Positions 22,677 through 31,732 of a stretch of 35,129 nt of DNA are shown piece after piece. The DNA lies in assembly GCA_030603165.1 (NCBI GenBank), contig JAUVYH010000011.1, forward strand, positions 1 through 35,129. Reading direction: 5' to 3'. The DNA comes from Fidelibacterota bacterium (GTDB taxonomy: Bacteria; Fidelibacterota; UBA2242). Positions within the stretch are counted from its first letter, which is position 1. Each line of letters begins with the position of its first letter. The translations under genes were made by a program, and so were the position numbers. The notes under the pieces are model-generated. The model saw only the letters and a program-made list of their open reading frames with translations. It did not search any database and was not told where the DNA came from.

Positions 22677-25600
22677 TTAAAACAAAGCCCTGATTTCTCC
22701 ACTACCTAAATGATAGATTTCCCGGTTGGGTTCATCCCAGCCTTCATAATTCAAACGCAGGCTCAAATTCTTGCCAAGCCTGTATTCCGCTGAAATACCC
22801 CAGCCATATGTATTCCCCTCTTTTTTTCCGCCGCTCATTTCCCAGGGAATTGGCGATCCTTCCGGCGTGACTGCAACCCTGTCAATCTCCAAAAACATTT
22901 TCCAGCGCCCTTTTGTTTTCAGTTTTCGTTCATAACTGTTCCGAATCCCGATCAAAAAAGCTTCAAGTTCATCACCGGTTTGTTCAATATCGTAGCTTCC
23001 GGTGAGTTCAAATTCAAACAGGTGTATAGTGTTCAGCAGATAGGAAAAGTTATTTTTCAGCCGAAGTGATTGAATATCCCGATCCCTGAGCGAATTAATC
23101 TTCGATTGACGATATGTATATTTGTGGGCAACGTCCGATTCTAACCTGACATCTCGCAGGAACCGTCCTTTGTATCTCAGCGAGGTTTCTTTTACAGAAG
23201 ATGTTTCCCGCCCTTCCCCGCCACGAATGTCCAGCTGACTGATCTTACTGGTTTCCATATACCGCAAGCGCAAATCCGAACGTCGATGATCCGGTCGATA
23301 GATTACATCCTGCCGAAATATACGGTTAAAATACGCCCAGCGGTCATCAACTTTATCACCGGAAAATGCAAGGATACCAAATGGATTGTCTCCGTCACGG
23401 ATTTGCTGCTGCAACCGGATATCTGTTAGTGTTGTTAAACGCGTTGGCAGTTTCCAGGGTATTTTCCCTTTCAGACGTCTGCCGTTCAATTGAAAACGCA
23501 AGCCATTCTGAACGCTCGTCACAGGTTCTTTGATCTGCGAAGGAATAATCCGCAGAATATAATCTCCCTGGGGATGGGGCACATAATCGGCAAATGTCGA
23601 ATCGTACATATATTGTCCCTCACCTTCCCCGACATAAAAATAGCGGTATTCTTTCTTGACGGTTCTTTCCTCTTCGATCTTCATGGTCGTTTCCCATGAA
23701 AACGGCAGTCGTTTGGGGCGCTGTTTCAGCATGACGTCCATCAACTGGACTTGCTGGTCAGGTGAAGCGCTTTCGCCTAAGTATTTTTTCTTGCGGTATG
23801 TATATGAAAATCGGCTGTAAAAAGACTTCCAGTCATTAATCTGCCCACTGACGGCAACATTCTGTGAAGAATTGGCTTGAGTCCATTTATTATCGATTAA
23901 ATCATTATCGTTACGGAAATAGGTTTCAATCCGCCCGGTAAATTTATGATTTCCGTTTAAGTCAATTCCATAGCGCTGTTCAAGAAATTGGAAATTACTC
24001 AGATCATCCGCTGCTCCAGTGCGTTCCTCGCTATAAAATTCGGTGAAAGGTTTGATGTTTTTAATATTGAAACGAAGCAACAGTTTCTGCCGCAGCCAAT
24101 CGGAAGATCCAATCAAGGAAATACTGCGTTTGATGCGTTCCTGATAGAGTTCCAGCCGGTCGATCCATTTATAATGCACGATTCCGGAAATTTTATAGCG
24201 GTTGGCGTCAATGCTGCCACGGTTATATGACCCGACATCAACCGCCCATTTAACAGCCTCGTTCAGATTGACGTTAATGCCACCTTCCATCACACGCTCA
24301 CCCTGAGTGGAATCCGACGGCAAATCCCATTTCCGGCGGTATTCAACCTCCTGTAAGCGATCGATGGGTTCAAAGCGTTCACCCACCTGCCGAAAATTCA
24401 ACCGGACACCAATATCACTGCGTTGTGTAATTGGAATCCTGATATCAGATTTGATATCGAAAGCCAGATCGCGGTTGTTCTGATCATCAATGGATGAAAA
24501 TGTATTGCCGTCCAAATCAGAACCCGCCAGTTCCGATGACAGCAAAACATATTTCGACGGTTTCCACTGACCGGAAAAATGATATAGCCGTTGACTTGTG
24601 GGTAATTTGAGAGGTTTGACCGGCAGATAAACCGCCTGCTCAATTTCAGAAGCAAGAGTTAAAGGATCTGATGTATCGACATACTCAAAATAGACAATAT
24701 TAACGTCGTAAACTTTTTTGTACTTTCCTTTCACTCCAACATTATAAAAAGACGCCGAATGCGTACCGCCGGATCCTATAAATACGAGGATAGAATCTTC
24801 ATCAAATTTATAAACACCGGCGCTGTCTTCTCTAATCGTACTCTGAAAAGCTTCCCGGTCATTATCACCGATCTGCTTTAATAAATTACGATCGGTATCC
24901 GTCAGAACCAGTTCGATAGGATTATCCTTATCGTCACTTTCACTGATCAATCCGGCTGACAACTTTAGTTTTCCGTCGGCTAATGCTGTAGTATTTCGGG
25001 CAATCCAGATATTTTTCTGATAAATCAGGTTCGAGTACTGAAAATCCACCGTAATCCGCGAATCGGATGTGATCAGGCGATATGGTGTAAAAGTAATTTC
25101 ACCTGTGGAATAATCGATGACATAATCGTTATTTTCACCACGTTTCATCGGTTCACTATTCAACCAGACTTTCTCGGTTCCCGCCAGTACAATAATGGCT
25201 GTTTCACCCTTTTTACCCGTCAGCTGATAGGGACCCTGGTTTGCTTCCTCTCCCATAAAATAATTGCTGGTATATTGTCCTTTGGTGATGGCGCCACTGA
25301 GCTGGGCGTGATTGCCATTGCGATTACTTTCGATTAAGACGCCTTGCAACTTTCGCTGATAGGCGCTAAGATTTCCGGTTCGATTTGAAAATTCATAATC
25401 CCCGAAGGTGATGTGCTCTTTTGGCATACGAACCTGAATGAAAACTTTATCGATCTCATCAATAGTTTGAGTATTTCCTTCCGGCTGGATAGGTATATTT
25501 TGATCGGTTAATGAACCAACAATTGATATATCATCGCTTAGTTGTCCCTGTAATTCAATGTTCAAGCCGGACTGCAAAGACAAACCGCTGTTCGTGCTGA

Positions 25601-26129
25601 GTGATACGCCACGATAAATAGTCCCGGACTTTAAAAAATCGTAATCCGACGGCAAGGAGGTCTTCTGTCTGCTTTTCTGAGCAGGTGCTTCTTCATAGTC
25701 TGTAGTTTCCGGGAAATAGATTCGCGGCGGCGGGTTCAGGATTTTTTGCCGTGGAAGATTAATGTTTAAAAATTGATATTGCGCAACGATATTTAATGTA
25801 TCTGAAGCCAAAAAAGCGGCAGTGATTCGGCTATTGATAGCATCGATCTTCATTTCCGGAATTGTTATCAGGTTGTTATCGAGATCGCTCAGGCTCAATG
25901 TGGATGGTATAACGTATGGTCTTGAAAGAACAATCACCGAATCTTCTGGAAAAACCGTTAAGGTATCTGTTTGCCAATCGGCGGCTAAAAGTGACCTTGA
26001 AATTCCAGTGATCAGCAGCAGGACAGAAACCGCTCCCGAAGTAATTCTATTAAAATGACCTTTATTTTTCAGGAAATGACGAATTAGTATTTCTCCAATA
26101 TTTTCAATATCAACGAACCAAATTATCAA
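22677..26129 (-). CDS. Very large outer-membrane protein, SprA-like region, function unknown
   Basis: At 1150 aa it is a secreted, strand-rich protein. The signal segment is SGAVSVLLLITGISRSLLAA (31-50). Residues 175-350 contain DDISIVGSLTDQNIPIQPEG, ITFGDYEF, and GTEKVWLNSEPMKRGENNDY followed by VIDYSTGEITFTP. I remember this last motif from SprA-like giants of FCB bacteria (SprA is the Type IX translocon), but cannot check the match. The rest is a long series of amphipathic strands. The start is uncertain: the frame opens with TTG at 26129, overlapping the preceding gene by 20 bp, and no ATG precedes the signal. The gene order NHL protein, this gene, Omp85 suggests a joint envelope or secretion function; this is inference. 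Confidence 0.65.
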   Translation of the reverse strand: MIIWFVDIENIGEILIRHFLKNKGHFNRITSGAVSVLLLITGISRSLLAADWQTDTLTVFPEDSVIVLSRPYVIPSTLSLSDLDNNLITIPEMKIDAINSRITAAFLASDTLNIVAQYQFLNINLPRQKILNPPPRIYFPETTDYEEAPAQKSRQKTSLPSDYDFLKSGTIYRGVSLSTNSGLSLQSGLNIELQGQLSDDISIVGSLTDQNIPIQPEGNTQTIDEIDKVFIQVRMPKEHITFGDYEFSNRTGNLSAYQRKLQGVLIESNRNGNHAQLSGAITKGQYTSNYFMGEEANQGPYQLTGKKGETAIIVLAGTEKVWLNSEPMKRGENNDYVIDYSTGEITFTPYRLITSDSRITVDFQYSNLIYQKNIWIARNTTALADGKLKLSAGLISESDDKDNPIELVLTDTDRNLLKQIGDNDREAFQSTIREDSAGVYKFDEDSILVFIGSGGTHSASFYNVGVKGKYKKVYDVNIVYFEYVDTSDPLTLASEIEQAVYLPVKPLKLPTSQRLYHFSGQWKPSKYVLLSSELAGSDLDGNTFSSIDDQNNRDLAFDIKSDIRIPITQRSDIGVRLNFRQVGERFEPIDRLQEVEYRRKWDLPSDSTQGERVMEGGINVNLNEAVKWAVDVGSYNRGSIDANRYKISGIVHYKWIDRLELYQERIKRSISLIGSSDWLRQKLLLRFNIKNIKPFTEFYSEERTGAADDLSNFQFLEQRYGIDLNGNHKFTGRIETYFRNDNDLIDNKWTQANSSQNVAVSGQINDWKSFYSRFSYTYRKKKYLGESASPDQQVQLMDVMLKQRPKRLPFSWETTMKIEEERTVKKEYRYFYVGEGEGQYMYDSTFADYVPHPQGDYILRIIPSQIKEPVTSVQNGLRFQLNGRRLKGKIPWKLPTRLTTLTDIRLQQQIRDGDNPFGILAFSGDKVDDRWAYFNRIFRQDVIYRPDHRRSDLRLRYMETSKISQLDIRGGEGRETSSVKETSLRYKGRFLRDVRLESDVAHKYTYRQSKINSLRDRDIQSLRLKNNFSYLLNTIHLFEFELTGSYDIEQTGDELEAFLIGIRNSYERKLKTKGRWKMFLEIDRVAVTPEGSPIPWEMSGGKKEGNTYGWGISAEYRLGKNLSLRLNYEGWDEPNREIYHLGSGEIRALF

Positions 26130-27012
26130 CAGAACAAATCAATATTCGACCCGAACTATCTAACAGATAAAGTTGTTCGTTTTTATATGTCCCGGCAATA
26201 AACCGGCGTGGAACATCAAGTCCACTGATCACCGGCGAAAACCATTCTTTCAATGACTTTGAGTAATATAACAAATATTGTTCATTTGCGAGTGTGATTA
26301 AAATATCATCATCGATCAAAACCATACTTAACACTTCGGATTCGATCGGCGCAGACATTTGTATCAGAGGCGTCCCGTAGCGGTCGAACTGCAATAGTTT
26401 ACCACTCTTTTCCAACACCGTAACCAGTCCGGATTTTGTCATTCGGATCAGTTGAGGCTCCATCAGCGAATAGCGACCGTATTCAATTCCGGCAAAGACA
26501 GTAATATCGTTCTGTCGGACATTCAAACGTACGATCTCGGAATTTTCATCTTCCAGTATAAAAATCTCACCGAGCCCCGATAAGATGACCGATCTGGGAA
26601 ATGACAATTGATAATCGCTGTTCGGGTCGGGATAACATGTGATATAATTCAGTTCACGATCAAAACGCACAATCCGGTGATTATTATAATCGGCAACAAT
26701 CAGGTCCAGTCCCGACGCTATACTGATATCCGCAGGCGTGTCGAACTGCCCTTCGCCCCAACCATATCCGCCGTTGACATTCAGAATTTTGCCATCATCT
26801 TTCAGACGGTAGATTTCATGCCGCTTATTTTCCAGCAGGTAAATATCGCCAAACCGGGAAACTGCGATAGATGAAAATTCAGCGCCTTTCGGCAACGGAG
26901 CCGGAGTCAGGTCTTTTAGAATATTGATCTGTCCCCGACCGATCCCGGTCAATAATAAAAAAATCCAAAAATAGCGAAATAACATTTTCATAGTCTTCAT
27001 TATACTACACAT
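26110..27012 (-). CDS. Exported NHL-repeat beta-propeller protein
   Basis: After a signal peptide (MKTMKMLFRYFWIFLLLTGI) come about five or six propeller repeats over 300 aa: FSSIAVSRFGDIYLLENKRH, FDTPADISIASGLDLIVADY followed by NNHRIVRFD, FPRSVILSGLGEIFILEDEN and later weaker ones, ending in LYLLDSSGRILICSV. The NHL signature is clearest in the second blade. Three ATGs (27012, 27000, 26991) could start it; none has a strong ribosome site. Its stop overlaps the following giant outer-membrane gene. A periplasmic scaffold or sensor is possible; no enzymatic residue is recognised. Confidence 0.75.
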   Translation of the reverse strand: MCSIMKTMKMLFRYFWIFLLLTGIGRGQINILKDLTPAPLPKGAEFSSIAVSRFGDIYLLENKRHEIYRLKDDGKILNVNGGYGWGEGQFDTPADISIASGLDLIVADYNNHRIVRFDRELNYITCYPDPNSDYQLSFPRSVILSGLGEIFILEDENSEIVRLNVRQNDITVFAGIEYGRYSLMEPQLIRMTKSGLVTVLEKSGKLLQFDRYGTPLIQMSAPIESEVLSMVLIDDDILITLANEQYLLYYSKSLKEWFSPVISGLDVPRRFIAGTYKNEQLYLLDSSGRILICSVDNLVR

Positions 27013-27630
27013 AATTTAAATTGTTTATATGTAAGCGTTCACGGAACGTTGAAATTAGAAAATAGAAATTGGAAATTTGGCCTTCATGCTTTTGTACTGT
27101 TGATGAACGCATTCAATTTTGGTCCGAGTTTTTTCCCGAGGGGACTCCTGCGGAGCAAATATTGCAAAGTCGTGCCAGACCATATCTGATAACGACTCTG
27201 CCGGTTTGTGCCAAAGGCATGTCCAGACCAGTTTTTACATTTAACTTCTCTCATCGCAAGTTTCCTTTTGTTTGTTTTTATGTTTGCATCATCTCTTAAT
27301 TAAAGGAGACTTGCTTACTTTTAAACATAAAAACTTCGGCATAAACGTCCAACTCGTAAACTTGTTTCATCTCTCCCAAATTTCTACTTTCCAATTTCCC
27401 CGAAGGGATACCTCCGGCACAAGTTTCAAGCCGGGAACGGTTACGTTTATATCAGTAGAAATATTGGAATGATGGAAGAAAAATGAAATTAAATTGTTTC
27501 CAAAGTATGATGGTTGTGATTTTCTAACAATGAAGTCGAGATTTATCCTTATTCTGTTTAATTGAAATATTTTTCGTATTGGTCATAACCGGTTTCATAA
27601 ACACGATTACCTTATTGACAACTTTCATAG
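27013..27630. other. Spacer of about 620 bp with decayed repeats
   Basis: No gene recognised. It holds GAAATTGGAAATTTGG (27065-27080) and its approximate reverse complement (27376-27400); two CCCGAGGGG/CCCCGAAGGG micro-elements (about 27134-27154 and 27397-27408); and inverted words GCAAGTTTCCTTT and AAAGGAGACTTGC (about 27256-27315), GTTTTTATGTTT and AAACATAAAAAC. It looks like layered palindromic insertions. Confidence 0.5.
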
Positions 27631-27755
27631 TTTCGTAAAAAGACCTGAAGCTGTTATTCTGAGGTAGCGAAGCAACAAAGAATCTCGTCGATAATTGGCT
27701 GAGATTCTTCATTCGTACCTCATTCAGAATGACATGATTTGTACTTTTTACGAGA
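27631..27755. mobile_element. 125-bp palindromic repeat (TTCTGAGG...AATCTCG type)
   Basis: Outer pair TTTCGTAAAAAG (27631-27642) and CTTTTTACGAGA (27744-27755); inner pair TTATTCTGAGGTAGCGAAGC...AAGAATCTCG and GAGATTCTTCATTCG...CATTCAGAATGACA (27654-27733). The inner sequence resembles a repeat I remember from many FCB and other genomes (TCTGAG...GAAGAATCTC). It lies just after the threonine aldolase stop. Confidence 0.7.
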
Positions 27756-27770
27756 CCACCAACTTTCATT

Positions 27771-28814
27771 TCAGACGTCCTTTACTATATTCCAGAAGAT
27801 TTCCACAGTGCGTAAAATCTGATCTTTTGTTATATCAAGATGGGTCACGGCTCGAATCCGTTCTGCATCCACGGCGTTGGCAGCTACTCCCTGCTGCAAC
27901 AATGCCTGAGACAAGGTTACCGAATTGAATTTTGAATGCCTGACATAGATCATAACCATATTGGTCTGAACCTGCTTCATATCGATAAAAAGACCGGGTA
28001 GATTTTTAAGATTTTCAGCCAACAGGCGGGCGTTTTCATGATCGTCGGTAAGGCGTTTGACATTATTATCAAGAGCGTACAGACAGGCAGCCGCAAGAAA
28101 ACCGACCTGACGCATCCCTCCACCGAAGATCTTACGGTATTTTCGGGCTTTATGGATAAATTCTTTCGTTCCGGATAAAATCGATCCGATCGGCGCTCCC
28201 AGCCCCTTTGAAAAACAGAGACTAACGCTATCGCAATAACCAGCCCACTCCCTGGCAGGAATTCCAGTAGCAACAACTGCGTTCATTAAACGGGCGCCGT
28301 CAAGATGCAACGGAATCCCTTTTTGGGCTGCCAGGCTGGCGATCTCTGCAATATTTTTGAGTGGATAAATCGTTCCGCCGGCGCGATTATGTGTATTTTC
28401 GATACAGATCAATCCTGTTTCCGGAAGATGGACGTTATCGGCACGGATTGCATTTTTCACATCTTCGATATTTAAAACACCGCAATTCCCTTTCAATGTA
28501 CGCATCTGCACCCGGGAAAGAAATGCAGGAGCTCCGGCTTCATAGTTGTAAATATGACAATTTTCTTCGCAGATAACTTCCTGTCCCGGCTGTGTATGAA
28601 TCTTTATCGCAATCTGGTTTGACATTGTTCCGCTGGGTACAAAAAGGGCGTCTTCCTTTCCCAGCAATTCAGCCACCCGCTCCTGGAGAAAATTCATGGT
28701 TGGATCTTCGCCGTAAACATCATCCCCGACGTCTGCCCGCATCATTGCATCGCGCATTCCCCTGCCGGGTCTCGTAACAGTATCACTTCTTAAATCAATA
28801 TGAATATGGCTCAT
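27771..28814 (-). CDS. ltaE: Low-specificity L-threonine aldolase
   Basis: PLP enzyme (fold type I) splitting threonine or allo-threonine to glycine and acetaldehyde. It shows [11 protein letters not shown] (substrate region), [37 protein letters not shown] (His that stacks on PLP), [21 protein letters not shown] (Asp that holds the pyridine nitrogen) and [11 protein letters not shown] with the Schiff-base Lys. About 347 aa is normal. Start taken at the ATG at 28814 ([11 protein letters not shown]); an ATG four codons upstream is also possible. Glycine supply is its likely role. A 31-codon membrane-peptide ORF lies 47 bp upstream on the same strand. Confidence 0.93.
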   Translation of the reverse strand: MSHIHIDLRSDTVTRPGRGMRDAMMRADVGDDVYGEDPTMNFLQERVAELLGKEDALFVPSGTMSNQIAIKIHTQPGQEVICEENCHIYNYEAGAPAFLSRVQMRTLKGNCGVLNIEDVKNAIRADNVHLPETGLICIENTHNRAGGTIYPLKNIAEIASLAAQKGIPLHLDGARLMNAVVATGIPAREWAGYCDSVSLCFSKGLGAPIGSILSGTKEFIHKARKYRKIFGGGMRQVGFLAAACLYALDNNVKRLTDDHENARLLAENLKNLPGLFIDMKQVQTNMVMIYVRHSKFNSVTLSQALLQQGVAANAVDAERIRAVTHLDITKDQILRTVEIFWNIVKDV

Positions 28815-28861
28815 TACCGTTCCCATTTAATCATGTTCTTATACACAAATCGTAATTTATT

Positions 28862-28957
28862 TCAGAAAGAGCATTTTGTGTTTATACTGAAACTCGTCGT
28901 TTTTAAACCCACGAACCAGAATGCCACCACAATTAATGCTAAGAGAATCTTCTTCAT
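28862..28957 (-). CDS. Candidate 31-aa single-span membrane peptide
   Basis: ATG at 28955-28957 gives MKKILLALIVVAFWFVGLKT and a polar tail ending KCSF before TGA. It has two Lys then about 15 hydrophobic residues, the pattern of a small membrane protein or a signal anchor. The ribosome site is weak (GGGTTGG). It stands between two divergently transcribed genes on the ltaE strand. It may be real, or a chance ORF; conservation would decide. Confidence 0.3.
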   Translation of the reverse strand: MKKILLALIVVAFWFVGLKTTSFSINTKCSF

Positions 28958-29010
28958 AACAACCAACCCAAATTACTGCATTTCTCGCTTCATGTCAATT
29001 CAAAACCCAT

Positions 29011-29041
29011 TTGACATCAGCCTATGAAAATAAGAGTATAT
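29011..29041 (+). promoter_or_regulatory. Possible sigma70-type promoter of the kinase gene
   Basis: A perfect TTGACA (29011-29016) is followed after 18-19 bases by AGTATAT, a poor -10. It lies 60 bases before the ATG of the fused kinase gene in the divergent spacer (28827-29100). Weak evidence. Confidence 0.2.
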
Positions 29042-29100
29042 CGTGATATGTAAATTTTGACCTTGATTAATTAGCAAATGAATACTAAAATCGCACTGTT

Positions 29101-30534
29101 ATGGAGAAACATACAGAGCAGGAACTTTTAAGATTATTTGAAGATTGGGCGGGAGAAAATGTCGAAACCATTCATCCGCTTCCTCCGTCCGGTTCATATC
29201 GTGAATATTATCGTATTAAAAGCACGAAGCGTTCAGCCATCGGCGCTTATAATTCCGATAAAAAAGAAAATCGTGCATTTACTGAATTCACCCGGCATTT
29301 CCACTCCATCAATTTGAATGTTCCCGAACTATTCCGGGAAAATGCGGAAGAAGACATCTATCTTTTGGAAGATCTCGGTGATACGACATTATACGCATAT
29401 ATCAATCAGCGCCGCGAAGGCAAAAATTACCCGGACAGACTGATTGATATCTATAAATCGGTGATCGAGCAACTTCCGAAATTTCAGATCACCGCCGCAA
29501 AAAACCTGAATTACAATGTCTGCTACCCGCGCTCACGTTTCGACAAACGCTCAATGATGTGGGACCTTAACTACTTTAAATATTACTTCCTCAAACTGGC
29601 TAAGATACCATTCGACGAAGAGTATCTCGAAGAAGATTTTCAGGCGTTTACCGATTATCTGCTGCGTACGGAAACCGATTATTTCCTATACCGGGATTTC
29701 CAGTCCCGGAATGTGATGCTCAAAAACGGCGTTCCTTATTTCATCGATTATCAGGGCGGACGACGGGGCGCCTTACAATACGACCTCGCTTCCCTGCTTT
29801 ATGATTCCAAAGCCGACATGCCCGACGAAGTTCGTAAAATACTGCTGGATCATTACATCACAGTTACATCAAATCTGATCGACATCAAACCCAAGGAATT
29901 TTCTCAGTATTTCTACGGCTATGTGCTGATCCGGATCATGCAGGCAATGGGATCCTACGGCTTCCGTGGATTTTATGAAAAAAAAGAGCATTTTCTTCAG
30001 AGTATTCCTTATGCCTTGAAAAATCTTTCAACCCTGTTAAATACTGTTCAGCTGCCCGTTGAAATTCCCACCTTATTGAACATTCTGGAAAAAGTCGTTC
30101 ACTCAAGACGTTTGCTGAGCATCAGCGCCGATCAGAAAACATTGACGGTTACGGTTAATAGTTTCTCTTATAAACGAGGCATTCCTATCGATGTATCGGG
30201 ACATGGCGGCGGTTTCGTTTTTGATTGTCGCGCCATCCATAATCCGGGACGATACGAAGAGTATAAAACCCTGACGGGAAAAGATAAACAGGTAATCGAT
30301 TTTCTGAATAAAGAAAACGATATAAAACAATTTATTAACCATGTCACCAATCTTGTTGATCAATCAGTAGATAAGTATCAAAAGAGAAGTTTTACCAATT
30401 TAATGATCAGCTTCGGCTGTACCGGCGGGCAACATCGTTCGGTCTATTGCGCAGAAGCGCTGGCAAAACACTTAAAATCAAAATTCGATATAAAGCTGGT
30501 TCTCCGTCATCTTGAGCTGGAAATGAAACAATAA
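29101..30534 (+). CDS. AmgK-like sugar kinase fused to a RapZ C-terminal domain
   Basis: Residues 1-330 are an aminoglycoside-phosphotransferase fold: SGSYREYYRI (30-39), YLLEDLGDTTLYAY (87-100), the catalytic loop FLYRDFQSRNVML (195-207; Asp199, Asn204, Arg in place of the common His) and FIDYQGGRRGALQYDLASLL (214-233). This resembles AmgK, which phosphorylates MurNAc/GlcNAc at C1 for salvage. Residues about 345-475 are RapZ C-terminal domain: SFSYKRGIP, FVFDCRAIHNP and FGCTGGQHRSV (438-448). In E. coli this part of RapZ binds glucosamine-6-phosphate; the N-terminal P-loop domain of RapZ is absent. The MurU-like gene follows 31 bp later. The inferred role is amino-sugar-1-phosphate synthesis with built-in sensing of an amino-sugar phosphate. 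Confidence 0.85.
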   Translation: MEKHTEQELLRLFEDWAGENVETIHPLPPSGSYREYYRIKSTKRSAIGAYNSDKKENRAFTEFTRHFHSINLNVPELFRENAEEDIYLLEDLGDTTLYAYINQRREGKNYPDRLIDIYKSVIEQLPKFQITAAKNLNYNVCYPRSRFDKRSMMWDLNYFKYYFLKLAKIPFDEEYLEEDFQAFTDYLLRTETDYFLYRDFQSRNVMLKNGVPYFIDYQGGRRGALQYDLASLLYDSKADMPDEVRKILLDHYITVTSNLIDIKPKEFSQYFYGYVLIRIMQAMGSYGFRGFYEKKEHFLQSIPYALKNLSTLLNTVQLPVEIPTLLNILEKVVHSRRLLSISADQKTLTVTVNSFSYKRGIPIDVSGHGGGFVFDCRAIHNPGRYEEYKTLTGKDKQVIDFLNKENDIKQFINHVTNLVDQSVDKYQKRSFTNLMISFGCTGGQHRSVYCAEALAKHLKSKFDIKLVLRHLELEMKQ

Positions 30535-30565
30535 TTCCGTTTTACTTATCGTGATAAAACCAATA

Positions 30566-31288
30566 ATGAAAGCGATGATCTTTGCAGCCGGTTTGGGAAC
30601 ACGGCTGAAGCCTCTCACAAATGATCTGCCCAAAGCCCTTATCGAGGTCAACGGGAAAACACTGCTGGAACATGTCATTACCCGCCTTGAGTTATTCGGT
30701 TTCACTGATATTGTTATTAATGTTCATCACTTTGCCGATAAGATTGTCGATTTCCTGAAACAGGACGAAAATTTTGGTCTGAATATCCGGATTTCCGATG
30801 AACGTGATAAACTCTTGGAAACCGGCGGCGGACTCAAAAAAGCGATTCCCCTGTTCGCCGGCAGAGAGCCTATTCTGCTGCATAATGTTGATGTACTATC
30901 CACTATCGATTTATCGGCGATGATGATGGCTCACAGAAGTTCAGGTTCGCTGGCAACTCTTGCAGTCAGTCAACGTGATACGTCCCGCTACTTGCTGTTT
31001 AACAGTAAAAACCGTATGGCAGGTTGGAAAAATACTGAAACCGGTGAAATCCGCGGTCCCGTTCGGGATTCCGAAAACTATGAAACACTTGCTTTCAGCG
31101 GTATTCATATCATTGATCCGGCTATTTTCAGACTCATGCCCGATAAGGATGTATTCTCAATTATCGATCTGTATTTACAAATCTGCACTAAATATCCAAT
31201 CCGGGCGTTTCGTCACAATCCAAGTCAATTCCTGGATATCGGAAAACCGGAACAGCTGGCAAAAGCGAAAGACTTCCTCAAACAATAA
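30566..31288 (+). CDS. Sugar-1-phosphate nucleotidyltransferase, MurU-like
   Basis: Transfers UMP (or another nucleotide) to a sugar 1-phosphate. It starts with the signature MIFAAGLGTRLKPLTNDLPK (GxGTRxxPxTxxxPK) and continues with VNGKTLLEHVITRLE, IVINVHHFADKI, ETGGGLKKAIP and HNVDVLS. 240 aa matches MurU rather than the longer RmlA or GlmU. I prefer the ATG at 30566 (MKAMIFAAG); a GTG at 30551 is in frame but adds MIKPI only. With the preceding kinase this makes the pair expected of the AmgK-MurU route to UDP-MurNAc; substrate identity is inferred from the pairing. Confidence 0.87.
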   Translation: MKAMIFAAGLGTRLKPLTNDLPKALIEVNGKTLLEHVITRLELFGFTDIVINVHHFADKIVDFLKQDENFGLNIRISDERDKLLETGGGLKKAIPLFAGREPILLHNVDVLSTIDLSAMMMAHRSSGSLATLAVSQRDTSRYLLFNSKNRMAGWKNTETGEIRGPVRDSENYETLAFSGIHIIDPAIFRLMPDKDVFSIIDLYLQICTKYPIRAFRHNPSQFLDIGKPEQLAKAKDFLKQ

Positions 31289-31373
31289 TCTTCCGACCCT
31301 ATTGTCTTTACTTCTTAGTTTTATACTTATGTCTCCGCTCCCGCGGTGACATCGTCATATTCAGTTGTGTTAG

Positions 31374-31478
31374 GTCCTCAGACCTGACACTTCTATCGCA
31401 ACTACAATTCAGTTGCATCGGGAACTCACTCCCGGCGCATTTATCACAACTCTTCATCGCACCTTCAGGTCTGAGGAC
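31374..31478. mobile_element. 105-bp palindromic element (GTCCTCAGACCTGA ends)
   Basis: GTCCTCAGACCTGA (31374-31387) pairs with TCAGGTCTGAGGAC (31465-31478). The centre contains two smaller palindromes, CAACTACAATTCAGTTG and CCGGGAACTCACTCCCGG-like sequence. It is in the convergent spacer after the nucleotidyltransferase (31289-31732), where no gene is seen. Confidence 0.65.
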
Positions 31479-31492
31479 ACGACCGAACTATA

Positions 31493-31580
31493 AATCCTGA
31501 AAGGATTGAATGTGAATAACAATAGGTATAACCTGTTGACCGAAGAAAAAACAAAATCCCCAACCCTGAAGGGGTTGAAC
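31493..31580. repeat. AATCCTGAAAGGATT...CAACCCTGAAGGGGTTG repeat
   Basis: Two small palindromes, AATCCTGAAAGGATT (31493) and CCCAACCCTGAAGGGGTTGAAC (31559), with AATAGGTATAACCTGTT between them. I remember very similar paired repeats scattered through Bacteroidota and other FCB genomes. Confidence 0.6.
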
Positions 31581-31657
31581 TATTCTACCATTCCTACGTG
31601 TCATTCAGCTATTCCTGCAAGCCGTTTTACCATTTGGTGAGTTCAATATAGACTCTC

Positions 31658-31728
31658 AACTTAACACAAGTCCTAAAGAGAACCCCGCATCTCAACCGAA
31701 ATACTTTATTATGGACTTGTGTCAAGTT
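31658..31728. mobile_element. 71-bp palindromic element (AACTTAACACAAGTCC ends)
   Basis: AACTTAACACAAGTCC (31658-31673) pairs with GGACTTGTGTCAAGTT (31713-31728), one mismatch in 16. It has the same size class as E1-E6 but other ends; its words resemble the 11-mers in the 1210-1360 block. It ends just after the stop of the large secreted protein. Confidence 0.65.
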
Positions 31729-31732
31729 CTGA

